Shown piece after piece: positions 23,301-36,699 of a DNA stretch of 64,000 nt. A program made the position numbers and the translations under genes. The stretch's first letter is position 1, and every line of letters begins with the position of its first letter. The notes under the pieces were generated by a model. The model was given only the letters and a program-made list of their open reading frames with translations. It was not told the origin of the DNA and did not search any database. Source of the DNA: Parasponia andersonii (lineage: Eukaryota; Streptophyta; Magnoliopsida; Rosales; Cannabaceae); assembly GCA_002914805.1 (NCBI GenBank), contig JXTB01000141.1:351327-415326 (forward strand). The letters run 5' to 3'.

Positions 23301-25077
23301 CCTGGGTCCAATTCTCGTATGACTAAGTGGTAACATAAGTTTATGGTTTAAGGCGTCAAAGACATGTTATTTTCTAGAAAATGGGATCCAAAAGGCAAAA
23401 GCAATATTTATATGGTTCATTTAGTTTGCTTAAGGATGTGAAAAACTGTTACCTAAATCTGCATTATATTTCTTGATGGCCCCATAACGTGGGCATTCTA
23501 GAATGAGGGAACGTTTGGAGGTTGTGGGGGCCATTGTGGTTTGGGCCATGGCCCAGTGGTTTAGGGGCCTTATAGGATCAGAATTTGGAGGCCGTATCAC
23601 AAGCTTAAGATAGGACTACCGGAAGAAAGTACCACATGTAGAAAAGAGTCAACATAAATCATCAAAATACAGCAATTTGGGACCCAATTACACCATTGCC
23701 TGATCTGCCAGATGATGGCAAGCAAAGATTCTAATCAATCCCCAAAATAAAATCATTAACAAAAGAGAAAAAAGAACTAAAAATGATGCAAGAACAATTT
23801 AAGAAATATATATATATATATATATATATATGCCTCTTTTCCTCGGTAAGATAATCCTGGTTTCATATTCTTTTTTGAAAGTAGAGAAAAAATAAATATA
23901 AAACATAAAAAGCATATACCTCGCTTGCATTGTGGCCATGCTCTAAATGCCAATCTCAACTGTAAAGAGTTCTCCAAAAACCAATACCAAATAAGAATAA
24001 TAATCAAATACATAGGAGTATAGCTCTATGTTTCATAATTGGAATGACACAATTAGTAGGAGGAAAATATATAAACTATCACTTATTAAAAATAAAAAAT
24101 AATAATTTATGTGAGTTGAATTCCAAACCTAATTCATAATCTCTACCCCACCCACCTACTTTAACTAAAAATATATTAAGTGTGGAAAGAATAATGAAAC
24201 TTTTAGGCATACTATAATTGGTCGTTAGTGGGAAAATACAAGTTGAATTTTTTTTCCCTTGTAGAGAACAAGAGAGGGAAAAAATGAGAAAAAAAAAGAC
24301 TTTAAAATCGAAAAAAAAAGTAAGAAAGAGAGAGAAAAAAAGGGAAGAGAAGGTACTCTCTATGTGATTTGATTCCCTATCTCATTGTAGTCTCTATCTC
24401 ATTGTACCCCAAATATCTCAGTCATGTTGTCCTCAACCACAAAGCTTTAGGGAGATGCCCATTCCATCTCTCTATGATTGTATGAGTCTCTCTCAATACT
24501 TCTGTTTGCTAAAGTAGCTAACATCATCAAAAGCCTGAAGCCTCCCCCACTCAACAGCTGCAATCATATATAGCTTAGACATCTCACTTTCACCTAAAAA
24601 GATCTAATAAACAACTAATCATTACCCCTAATCCATTCTCCAACACTTAATTCCACACTAACAGATTATCGAACTTTCTAGATCCTGCTGCCTGCTTCCC
24701 AGCAACAAGTATGTATATCTAATAATGTTATTTAATATTATATATAAATGTACCTATCCTTTATCGTGTATGGGACCAAGGTCTAAAACTAGAGTCTCAT
24801 TTTGAGAGGAACCAAAAAAAATTGTTTCTTATGTCAAATTAGGCTAATGACAGATTAATTAAATTAGTAATAAGACATAGCATATAAGTTGGTAAACCAA
24901 TAATTGTAAACAATTCAGCTACCCTTTGGTTTAAGGATATGATTACAGCACATAAGTGGACCAGTGTAAATTAGTTGTGTCTCGGTTGTCCATGTCCACT
25001 TTATTAGATGATGTTGATGGATGACGAAAGTGAAAGAGATGGTGATGCAGAAGCATTGGCACAAACAAATAAAGCTC

Positions 25078-25136
<59 letters not shown>

Positions 25137-28100
25137 ATGGCAGAGATAACATCACGAGAAACCCACTTTTATTAATCTATAGTAAAAATTTTCTAATTGT
25201 ATTTTTCTATTAAATCTCATTGTATTTATATATACAGTATATATTAGACTGAAATAACTAGAACATAACTATGTAGACCGAAAATATTCTCTAATTTCAT
25301 AAGAATCTAAGGATAATAATTTTTGATACATTTTTTTTTGAATTTAAAAGTTCAAAATATTTGTTTTCAACAATTTTAATTTTAATTTTGACTATATACG
25401 TGGATTGAGTGAAATTTGATAGAAAAATATAAATATAAAGTTTTATTTGATATCAGTGAAAAATCGTAGGTTTTCTTATTTTGATAAAAGGCTAAAAATC
25501 GTAGGTTTTTTTTTATATATGTTATCCCTAATATATTATTAGCACATTATATTGTTATTTATTTCATATTAGTTATTTTTTGTCTAACTTATGTGTAATG
25601 CACAGTAAAAGTCTGTAAGGTTGGTGGGTACTGATCTGTATCACCCAATATATATTGACTAATAAGCTTAAGGACTCTGATAAATCACTGTCCATTTGAC
25701 CAACATAACCAAAAGGAGGTATCTTTTTCTGACTTCTGTTGTAGGAATAATTAACCAGAAAACCGACTTTTTCTCTCATTTTCTTTTCCTCTTTTTGAGA
25801 GGGTTTCTTTCATTATCCCATAAAACATTTAGATTCGTGACAAACATAAACAGAATTTGATTCCAATGATAATTTTGAAGTTATAGAGGATAACATATAA
25901 TATTAGGCAGCTCATGACATGTATATATATCATGGCTAAAATTATATTAATGGTATCACTGAAATTTGGTCATGAGCCAAATGGTATAGTGGATATTATC
26001 AGCGCACCTTCCAAATTTCTATGGTTGCACCATTTTGGAGATATCTTCATATACGGGGGCTTTTTGCTACATTGACGATATATAAAAAGTAGGGTTTTGG
26101 AGGAAAATCTTGTAAGTTTTTACAGCAGGGGAAAGTGTTAAAGAAAAGGGTACATGTAAATCTTTCTTTTAGTCCTTCGATTTTCTTTTTCTTTTGTTTG
26201 CCCGCTTTTTCTGAATGGGTTATGGATGAGAACATAAACTTTTTCGAGGCCTAAACTGTGACCAGCAAGGCCTTCACGTGATGCCATTGGATTTTTTCTT
26301 TGTAAAGAGAAAGTTAGAAATTCTTTGCTTATTTGATCATGGTCTCCAAATTCTTTCCCACTTATTTAATTTCCTTTTTTTAACCCTCCCTGGCCCGGGG
26401 CTTCATTTGACCTTTCTTTCTCTTCCTCCACAATTTCTCTATTACTTCCCTTTTTTATTTCTTTTATTTTACACTATATACATATAGAACTAGTGTATAT
26501 TTAAGAGCAGGCTAGCTAGACTTTTAGTATAGATAATATTTATTGTATAAACATAAAGGTGCTACATGTAAATATAAAAGATAAATACATACATGACCAC
26601 TTTCAGCTAAGTGTTGTGTATGTCTGTGCCAGCCATACAGAGAGATAGGAGAAACCGACTCTGCATAGGTCATAAATCCATTTCGAGCCCCCTTGTCCTT
26701 TTTTATGCAATTAGAGTAGAAAATTAAAAAAAGATAATTAGAGCAAGTTATCTGGTACTTAACTTATTACTTCCAAAACATATTTATAATCACGTATATC
26801 TCTATATATTTATTTAGAATATTGCAAAGTTAAGATATAATAATTGTATGTTAGACGATATAGTTTTTGTGATAATTTATTCTAGCTAGCATCCGTGATT
26901 TTACACTCACATATATTTATATATGCATGATTGTGAAATTGACATGCATTCATGAATGCACACATAACGAAAGGAAGTATTACTGTATTAGGTATCATGC
27001 ATGCATTCGATTTTTCAGATAACGAAACAAAGGGGTGCTCTTATATATAAAACCTTCCCCCTGCTTGATCCTCAACTCCAACAGAAAACAACTATTCAGA
27101 CAGGCGTTGGGAAATGTGGATATAATCTACGTATATATTTGTGCATGTATATTATATATATCTCTACGTGTACATGTGTGTGTGTGTATATATTATCAAT
27201 ACGAGAACAAAAAATCATTTTGTTAAGTGGATAAGACATTTCATCACTCCGAGAAAAAACACTGAAATTTAGATCCTTGGACATCTCGCATTTACTAAAT
27301 AATTAACCAAACTCCTCTTCATAAAATCAAGTATAACTGTATATATGAGTTGTACTAAGTGTTTTCCGTGTATCAGGAAATCAGGACAAAAAAGGCAATC
27401 TACCTTATTACGTCCTTATCTTTTTTATATATGAACTTTGAAATATAAATGTGTATAAAATATAATATAATGCAAAACCAAAACATTCCAAAATAATATC
27501 AAATCAAAGACTCTTCTTCCATTCTTTGCTTCCATACCCTGCATTTATTTATTTTTTCATTACAATTAAAATAATAGAGTAGTGGAGGGTGGGGGATGAA
27601 GATTTTGCCTGCTTTAGGCTATGCATTACTAGATACTGTGTCACATTGTCCCATTAGGCATTATCTGTCAATTTATTATTAAACAAAGTCGCATATTATA
27701 CTTCTATTTACAATTAGGTCTTAGAATTATTACTTTATTTTATTTTTCTGAGAGATCGGAGATGGTTTTAGAACATCAAAAGAGACAAGGAGAAGGATGG
27801 GAAGAGCAGAGATTCCACTTCCTTAATGAAAGAAAGGGATGGAGCATTGTTCAACACCAATTATCTTGACCAAGACTATTGTCGTTGTGCCATTCTTTCC
27901 TCCCATACCAACTTCTTATTTTTCCATCAGATATATGAAAATAAAAATAAAATTTAATTAAGCCCTGGAGTCAATGTTATTCATAAAAGGGAGAGAACCA
28001 AAAACCCGTATAAATGTAACATGTATATTAATGTATGAACCAGAGAGATCACCACCATGCATCATTAAAATTCAAAGCTCATTTAATATGTTTCACTAAC

Positions 28101-29688
28101 AAACAATCCTTTTTGCTTACATCACTTCCACAGACCCTGTCTTCTATTCTAATATTTTATTATGTCTAAAGGGTTTAGTGCTATTCATGAATTGTATTAT
28201 AAGATTTCAAATGTGTAATTTATATCCCTCTTTCTTTTTCTTGGATAAAGACAAGATGTGGGTAGCCTTCATATAAGGAGCTAAAGAAGGAGAAAATTAT
28301 GGAGATAGCAAAGTCTGTCACTATCAAAGAAATGAACGTGACTACTGTTGGGGTTATATGTATATATAGATATATATATATATATATTGTGAATTTTTAA
28401 TAATATGATGTATTTTCTGGCGCCACCGCGCCAGTACTAAATGAGGGGACACTTTCTTTGTAAAGAGACGGTCAAAGGGACAGTATAATGCTCTGTCAAA
28501 AAATTTCATGGTTATGTCAGGGTGGGGAAATGAAAGCACTGAAAGCTCCCTTGGTCATCATGTTGTTTACACGGAAGAAAGAGATTACAAAAACCACTAT
28601 AACTATATAACTATAACATATCACTGATGATTTGCTTTCTTTGATTTTCTTCCCTTATAACTCAAACTAAAAGTACGTCTATAAACTTTACATGTCTCCC
28701 ATGTAATGCTCTAATATATCATAAATTCATTTTGACATTTTCTACAATATTTTGGGTATAGCCGTTTAATTAATTAAGTACTAAAGAGTAGTACTATGCG
28801 AGCATGGATCGATTTATTAAACTATTGCATATACATACAAGTATCTACGAAAATCAGTTCCATGTGATCTTGTTCATAAAATAATGGCGTATAAATTGTA
28901 CGAGTTATCTGTATGATGAGATATTTTTTAAATTGATTACGAGTTAAACACCAAAATCCTGCTAATATAAACTAGGATATTTTGGACTGCAACTTTACAC
29001 TATACTAGCTTATATGTATGCCTAAAAGAAGTTTCTCCCGCGGAAGTCAAGCGAAAAAAAAAAAAGAAAAAAAAAAAGAAAGTTTCTCCCACGTAATATA
29101 AAGCATAGTTTTAATCAAACAATCAATAAGAACTGATTACTAAAATTTGTTAAACTTTTGTGAAAATATCTAGTTAACGGTATGCATGGAAAAGGATATT
29201 TAGCATACTCCTTGTCCTCTTATGGGTTAATTTATACATCATGGTACTTCATTTTTGACTACTTAAATAGTAATTTCAGTATGGTAATGACATTATTAAA
29301 ATAATATTATACTGATATAATACTCTACTCTTGACCTTGATTCAAAATTTCTTTTATAAATGTTTTAGTTCCTTTTTTTTTTTCACGAGAGAGAGAATTT
29401 TGATCATTACTTTGCGAACAATTATTATATATTAACTAGTAAAAATATTTTGGCCAAATAAATTAATTTGTTGGCAGTACTGCTTGGCATTTTGTTAATA
29501 CTGTTGCTTTGAATCATGAAAAGAGCAACAATGTTTGCTTTCTTGGTCTAAAATGAGAGAAAGGTAATTATATTACCTGTGCTAGATGTCTCAGCTCGAA
29601 ATCAGAAAGGTACTACACATTGGGGTCAGAAAGAAAGATACGGGTCATCAAAAAAACGAGGCCACTCCATAGTAATGATGTAGTATCA

Positions 29689-29690
<2 letters not shown>
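20363..29690. other. Long stretch without a recognisable gene
   Basis: About 9.3 kb with no supported coding gene. It holds (TG)n and G runs at about 22830-22860, purine-rich sequence at 24250-24350, (TA)n tracts at 23807-23831 and 25084-25134, a compositionally complex segment at 22490-22760, and a possible hairpin at 27786-27920. The 78-codon minus-strand frame at 22730-22494 has no family signature. Confidence 0.5.
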
Positions 29691-29722
<32 letters not shown>

Positions 29723-29724
<2 letters not shown>

Positions 29725-30002
29725 ACACAATCCAATCCAGCAAGTATTGTTTTTTTTTTTATCTATACATAGGAATAGGAATTTTTTTTATCTATACATA
29801 GGAATAGGAATAGGAATGGAAAATTTAGCATGTATATTTTTTTATTGTAAAAAATAAGAGGAAAAAAATATTAATAATGCATGTTTTTTCATATATTTCA
29901 TTATACTCGTTGGATCACCGTTAAATAGTGATTCAATGACTAAAAAAAAATACTTAGCCAATGGATAAAGAAAAAAAAAATAGCTATTGAATAGGCAACC
30001 AT
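29723..30002 (+). mobile_element. MITE-like element of the (TA)n family, upstream of the RSS3-like gene
   Basis: Preceded by (TA)n at about 29692-29721. The start GGACACAATCCAATCCAG and the end ATTGAATAGGCAACCATG match the family. An internal duplication of TCTATACATAGGAATAGGAA makes it longer (about 280 bp). It sits about 320 bp upstream of the TATA box of the gene at 30422. Confidence 0.78.
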
Positions 30003-30323
30003 GTATATATATAACAAGGGTAATAATAATTTTTTTTTAAAAATAAAATCAAGACTATTGAGTTGGTAAATTTCTATGAAGGATATTCAAAAAGAAAAGC
30101 GGGAGGAACTTAAATAGCCAGGGTGGGGCCTAAAAGAAAAGGCAATTAAAATCATGTTGGTGAAAAATTAAACTAAAGCATGTGGTACGGCTATTTTTTA
30201 TTTTTTATTTTTCACTCTTCCACAGTATATTTCTGTGTGAGAAAATGAATTAAATGTGTGCTTTACCATGTTAGTAGGCTAAAGCTAGCTAAGACCTAAT
30301 ATATATATATATATATATAAGCT

Positions 30324-30331
30324 TATATAAA
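30324..30331 (+). promoter_or_regulatory. Probable TATA box of the RSS3-like gene
   Basis: TATATAAA lies 98 bp before the start codon, leaving room for a 5' UTR of roughly 60-70 nt. A (TA)n tract just upstream (30298-30319) makes exact assignment uncertain. Confidence 0.5.
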
Positions 30332-30421
30332 GAGGGATAAGGATGTTGGGTTTTCCTTCTCTAATTTTAAGCAAGCACTTAAAAACATCATCAAAAGATC
30401 GATAGGTCATATAATAAGAAT

Positions 30422-32557
30422 ATGGACGAACAACTTAGCCCATTAGCTGTGACTCATCTCCTTCAACACACCTTGAGAAGTTTATGCATTCATGAAAACT
30501 CTCAATGGGTTTATGCCGTCTTTTGGAGGATCCTTCCGAGAAATTATCCACCACCCAAGTAAGCTAGAAACTATGCTTTTATAGTACATATAATCTTAAT
30601 CTTATTGTACTTGTTTTATAATTAACTTTAATTTCTTGAAAGGTGTACTACTTGACCTTTTTCTTGGTTGATCTTTTGTATATTAATATAGATGGGAAGG
30701 TCCTGGAGCTTACGACAGGTCAAGAGGAAACAGAAGGAACTGGTATATATATACATACATATGTTATGATTATTAGTTTAATGTTCTCCTTGAAATTGAA
30801 TTTATATATGTATGTATACGTGGATGCAGGATATTAGTGTGGGAAGATGGTTTCTGCAATTTTGGTGCGTCGTCATCGAGTAGTGGTAGTAGTACAGGTT
30901 TAGAGATGAAGTCATCATCAGGTGGTGATGGCGGTCGTTCATCGGTGTACGGAAACTCATCATGTGATCAGTTTCAACAATACCAAGGCCTTCAGCCAGA
31001 GCTTTTCTTCAAGATGTCTCATGAGATCTACAACTACGGAGAAGGGTATGTACCCAACCTACCTACTTACGTCACCCATTTCATCATCCTACTCCTACTC
31101 CTCCTCCACCTCCTCTCTATCTATTATCTTCTTATTCTAATTACACTAGCTAGATCATATCATCATCTATAATTCCAATTATTAATTACACATGTCTTAT
31201 AGAGTACTCACGAGTTGATATGTACTTAACCCTAGATGTTAAGCAAGTATATATATTACAAGTGTTTAATTATTTTGGGGTTTGGTTTTGAGGGCAGTTT
31301 GATTGGAAAAGTGGCTGCAGATCATAGCCATAAATGGATATACAAGGAACCTAATGACCAAGAGATCAACTTCTTGTCAGCATGGCACAACTCCGCCGAC
31401 TCGGTAGCTAATTAATTAACCATGTATTACATAATATGATGATCTTATTTTTTTGCTTTCTGTGATGTTATCTTTTTAATTATTATTAAGAATTTTTGTG
31501 TCCGTGTTTTATCTTTGTACAAAATCTTCAATTTATTTAATTAAGGTACTTATAATTTTCTGACTTTCTCTTTGTTTTTTAATTTTCTCATTTGCAGTAC
31601 CCTAGAACATGGGAAGCCCAGTTTCAGTCCGGCATAAAGGTTGGTTCACATGTATATTATCACTAGATATCCTATATATAATCTCTGCTATATGTATAAT
31701 ATGTACATAGACTATTAATTCCTTCAATTAATCTGTTGGTCTCATTCCAATGTATATGTTTTCAGACCATAGCTCTGATAGCAGTGAGAGAAGGGGTTGT
31801 TCAGTTAGGAGCTATCCACAAGGTCTGCTAGCTATGTAGTTTCTGTACAAAGTACTCGTTTAGTTGTCTAATTACACATGTGATCCCTCTCCCTCTCTCT
31901 ATATATATACATATATGTCCATTTTATTAATATTAATGGTACCATATATGCATATATGAATTTAAATGCGTGGTAATGAAGGTTATTGAAGACTTGAGCT
32001 ATGTGGTTCTCCTACGAAAGAAGTTCAGCTACATAGAAAGCATCCCGGGAGTACTCCTCCCCCACCCATCATCCTCGCCAGTACTCCCTTTCAAGGTCGT
32101 CGACAATTACGGAACTACCCCGGATGCATGGCATTACCAAGGTTCTCTCGGACTAGTTCCCCAAACACATCATCATAATCTTGACTTTTATGATCAGCAC
32201 CAATATAACATGAATAGTCAGCCTTTGAAGAATATAATAACTCCCTCAATGAGCAGCCTTGAAGCCCTCCTCTCTAAGCTTCCCTCGGTTGTGCCTCCTT
32301 GTCCTATGGCGGCCGTGGCGGCGGGCCAGGCCGGTTGCTTGACTCAGCTCCAGAGGCCGCCGCCGCTGCCTAATTTGGAGTTCGATATGGGAATGGAAAA
32401 GATTGCAAAAGATGAGATCGATGAGGATGAGGATAACTATAGGGCTGAAAGGGACGTGGGGGAGAGCAGTAGCTCCATGTCGGCTTTCAGGCATCATCAT
32501 CATTTCCATCACCATCAAGATCATCACAATGTAGCCAGCAGTGGACCCAATAGTGGA

Positions 32558-32563
<6 letters not shown>
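30422..32563 (+). CDS. RSS3-like: RSS3-like bHLH-MYC_N domain transcriptional cofactor
   Basis: Seven exons: 30422-30558, 30692-30742, 30830-31045, 31298-31403, 31598-31639, 31766-31822, 31982-32563. All introns are GT-AG and the sum is 1,191 nt (396 aa plus stop). The start MDEQLSPLAVTHLLQHTL and the blocks WVYAVFWRILPRNYPPP, GLQPELFFKMSHEIYNYGEG and VIEDLSYVVLLRKKFSYIES match the RSS3-like family. The bHLH-MYC_N domain spans roughly residues 5-230. No basic helix-loop-helix is seen, so it should not bind DNA itself. The C-terminus has an acidic stretch and a His cluster (about 374-385). Rice RSS3 is known to bridge class-C bHLH factors and JAZ repressors, in the nucleus, in root growth under salt. 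Relatives are sometimes labelled WNK-related, but no kinase motif is visible. Expression in roots is inference from the family. Confidence 0.93.

Positions 32564-32610
<47 letters not shown>
32564..32610. repeat. (TA)n microsatellite starting at the stop codon of the RSS3-like gene
   Basis: The dinucleotide run begins within the TAA stop codon and continues for about 45 bp into the 3' UTR. Confidence 0.95.
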
Positions 32611-32611
<1 letters not shown>

Positions 32612-33582
32612 GAAATAAGCATTAATAATAGTTAGGAAGAATATATATAGAGTTTCTCTTTCGTCATTTGATAAGAGTTGATTTCTAGCAGCCACTTGAT
32701 TAAACGCATGCTATATATATAGCTGTACTCATGGCTGCGAACACAGCCCTTAGCATCATCATCATATAAAATATATTTCGAAGGATCTTCTTTTTCTTCT
32801 TATGTGTACATGTAGTAGTAGTACTTTTTATGTTCTGCTGACGATAATTTATCAGCTGCTATAGAAGACTGTACGGCTGGGTTTGGGGGCACGTTCGGCG
32901 GTTTGATCGAGTATACATGCATATATAATAGATATATATATATATATATATATACATAAAGTTATATATGCGTGGGTTATCGGAGTTAAAAGGACAGAGT
33001 GGACCTGAACGATAATCTTATATAATAATGAGTACATTTAGCCGGTTTATGCACGATTAACAATCACAGCTAATTTCTGAAATTTGATGGAATGAGTTTC
33101 CTTGATGTTCGATTCTTATAATCAAAGCCTTAGCTTTTCTCAAAATTTGCTTACTGCCATTTAGTTTAAACGATCTAATGGTTGCCAAAAGCAACAAGTA
33201 ATTAGAAATTAGGTTATTAGGACTTAAAATGCTCAAACAAATAACGACATCTGTCAAAGACATTTATATTTAAGTCGACAAAGCCAACCCAAAAAAGAAA
33301 GAAAAATTTCCTTACTTCCTATTTCCTATTTTGTCAAGCTAGTGACTTCAACGTTGACTAGATCACTAGCGAACCGTAATTGAGATTTGGGAGGGACGAC
33401 AAAACTCTTGTTCTAACAGTACCAAGAATGGCAGAGGGACAGAATTGTAGGTTTTATTCTTGTGTGTAAGACACGGCTAGTGGTTTAGACAATATAGTCT
33501 TTGGACTAATAAGGAACTTTTTTTAGTCTTTTAACAGAAAAAATAGCGGAGATCAACATACATAACAGAGAGAAGGCTTTCA
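32611..33582. other. 3' flank of the RSS3-like gene
   Basis: Probable 3' UTR and intergenic sequence with another (TA)n tract at about 32933-32954. No further gene is seen. Confidence 0.5.
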
Positions 33583-33587
33583 GTTTC

Positions 33588-34220
33588 TGTTGGGAATCTA
33601 ATCCATCTAAATTCGTTAACTTAGGATCTCTTTTCAATGAAATGTCTAAATAATAAAGAAATTTCAATAAAATGTCTAAATAATAAAGAAATAATAACAT
33701 AAAATAGAAATCAATCTCATAATACAAGAACTTAAGTGAAAAACTCTCAAATCAGGAGAAAAAACTACTGTTTCTTAGAAAAAAAAAATTCACTATATGA
33801 AAAGTTTCTACAATCACATAGATTTCCATCTTTTTTACCCAATGACCCCAATACACCTAAACACTTTCTCACAAATATTCTCTCACTTATACCTTATACC
33901 ACCACTCTTTGAAACGTCCCTTTTTACAAAGAAACTCTACTCTCTTTGAAAGGAAAAACAAAGAGAAAAGAAATTATTTAATTAGAAGAGAGAACTTGAA
34001 ATGCTTCTAAATTTTTGGAATGAAAAGAATAAAGAAATGAAGTCTCTATTTATAGGTCTTGAAAGGTAATGAGAACATCATCTTTTACTATTACTATTAC
34101 GGTTGTCTATTTTTATTATTGTTATTATGACTGCCCTTTTCACTGTTACTATTATGACTACTCTTTTTACTATTGCTATTGCGGCTGCCTTTTTTACTTC
34201 TATTAACACATATATCAATA
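33588..34220 (-). repeat. 3' LTR of the copia-type element
   Basis: Aligns along its length with 37588-38196 (shared AAGTGAAAAACTCTC-like, CACTATATGAAAAGTTT and ACTCTCTTTGAAAGGA phrases). It is 24 bp longer, mostly because of a 30-bp tandem duplication at about 33635-33694. Its inner end has decayed from CAACA to CAATA. Confidence 0.87.
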
Positions 34221-34269
34221 ATCTCCTACTTGAATACTTGATTTCAATCACATCTTTACATACGTCTTA

Positions 34270-36293
34270 TGTAATAACCCATACCTGGAATAAAAAAAAA
34301 AAAAATAAACAAATAAATGAAAGGGTAAAAGGATAAAAAGACCCAAGATTTTAGTTTATTAAACAAGGATAATTTAGTAATTTTGAAGACTAGGAAACCC
34401 TATACGTATCATCTTTCAAAATTTCTCACAAAAAAAAAATTAACGCTCTACAGAGGGAGAGGAAAATGGCTGAAAATTTGAGAGAAGAGGAAGGATTACA
34501 GGAAAGTTGATTGTCAATTCTCCAAAGTAAAGAATTCCTCCCCATCAACTATCAATTGATTATTTGGGATTTTTGGGGTTACTCTATCATCTAGGGTTTA
34601 GAATTCTTTAAGCATCTTTTTGTTTCAATCATAATTCTACAGTTTATTTATATTTTGATTGATTACTCTCGCTGTAAGGTTTAAAACAAGACCAAAATAA
34701 TATGATTTAGATGTCTAGATTAAAAGTTATAGATTTTTGAGTTTTGGTCTAGAATGATAAAATACAACAGAGACTGCGACAGGTTTTTCAGTGGTTTCTG
34801 ATAGTCTAATAGGTCATATTTCATAAAATTAGAAAGCTCATCGAATAAGCTTTCCAAAGGCATATAATTTGTCAAAAATGGACTTATGACCAAAGAGATA
34901 TAGCCTTTTAAAATGAGCAATGCGAATTTGAAATTTTTTTGTAATTTTCAGTATTTAGAGCAAAACATAATAGCGAATTTCTTATCTTCGTGGGGCTCAC
35001 CTATGGACTCTACACTCATGTTCTTGGCACTTTTAAGATCCTAATCACTTGTATAAATTATCCTCCAAATTTCACAATTTCCAGAATTAATTTGGAATTA
35101 TTATGAGTTTTGCTGTCGAGATTATGTAAAATAGTGTAGCGAATGTATCAAGTGTGCATGGGCAGCAGGTTAGATATTGTATTAGACATGATTTAAGGTA
35201 CCTACTAAGTATTTAATATTTATATATGATTCTTGTTATAATTATAGGTTCTTGTGGTAGCTAGCAAATTATTGTTAGATTGGTTAGATTAGCGAAAAAG
35301 TAAGTAATCTTTTATCTTTATTTGTGACTTTTATTTTATCAAAGTTAATTTTTATTTATTCTTTTTGAATAAAAGTATATATTTATTAATCTGAAATACT
35401 TACTTCAAATAAGTTGTTTTTGGATTAAATCTACTTTGATCGAATTATACTGTCTTTTTTAAAAAAATACAGATCAAACTTATGATTGATATTATTGTTG
35501 AATGATTTGAGAGTATATGAATGTGTTAAAACACTCTTCAATTGAGTATATAATGTGGACCTATTCTACAGAGGTTAAATGTGGACAATAGGTACTGAAT
35601 GTAAACCTAGTTACAGGGGTTAAATGTAGTGAATGTGGACCTAACTGCAAGAGTTAAGTGTGATCATAGTTATCCAAAAAATGTAGAGTAGAATTTGAAA
35701 GTGTTACCAGCTTTTGAATGTGATTGAAATTTTAGATTTGAAATCTATTATATTTTTGTAAATTATTTCTAACTGATTTCACATGTTACATTGAAAGATA
35801 TTAGTTTTGAAATTGAGTTGTTCAAAATAAAATATTTACGAAATATTTTAAATAGCATATGTTTGATCCAACTAGTAAAGATTATTGATTACTTATTGGG
35901 TTGTCGAGCTTATTCTTTAATTCTTTAATCTTTTCCGATTCAAAGAAAAATCAATAAGTGGAACTCATATTTGAAGGATGAAGATCGTTTGAGGACTCAG
36001 ATTTATTATTTGGAACTATTGTACTCTTTAGTTTTTATTTTGATGCATTATTGGTTATTTGAGGTATACTAGATTATTGTTATAGTTTTAGGTTTTTTTG
36101 TTATTATGGATTTAGTATATTATTATTGATAGTTTATATTGATTTAGTATTTTGTTATGATGAGATATTTTGGGTGTTAATTAATTTCTTTAGATTTTTT
36201 TAATGACGATTAGATTCGAAGCTTTTTGTGTCTATGAGTTTTATCCTCATGGGTATATGACAGTTGCCATGTCCTCAGTTTTGGGGCGTGACA
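34270..36293 (+). mobile_element. Solo LTR of a Tekay-type Ty3/gypsy element
   Basis: 2,024 bp from TGTAATAACCC to GGCGTGACA, flanked by the perfect 5-bp duplication TCTTA (34265-34269 and 36294-36298). It matches the LTRs at 55429-57526 and 62391-64000 along its whole length, for example GATTGATTACTCTCGCTGTA and TTATAATTATAGGTTCTTG. No internal region is attached, so it is the product of LTR-LTR recombination. Confidence 0.93.
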
Positions 36294-36699
36294 TCTTATC
36301 TCATGGCTTATGTTGCTATTATTGCCTTTACTGATAATCATACTCTATTATATGGGTATATATACCACTTAGAATTGACGAATTCTAAGAATTTCATCTC
36401 AGCTCATGTCAAAAAAGCTTGCTGAGAATTATGGTGTTGGCTCCCACATTTGGTTTCTCCAGGAATCCATCAGACATCGACATCATTCAATATACGCCTT
36501 ATATCAACATCAAACCAATGCATGTGCGCAAACTTACTACCACTAATTGTGACATATCCTCTTTCATGGTATCTTTAGAGATAAGCGGTATACCATGAGG
36601 ATGCACATATCATGATCAAAGGATAAGAACATCATCTCCATCATAAGAGATAAAATTAGCAGCATCACCAGATTTGGAGCTTTTATCCGAACACATTCT

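Noticed and set aside
30422-32563. WNK-type protein kinase, as relatives are sometimes named
   Set aside because: No glycine-rich loop, HRD or DFG motif. The conserved part is a bHLH-MYC_N domain.
32246-32695. 149-codon minus-strand frame opposite the RSS3-like last exon
   Set aside because: It is antisense to a well-supported exon, and much of its N-terminal part is poly(Tyr-Ile) from the (TA)n tract.
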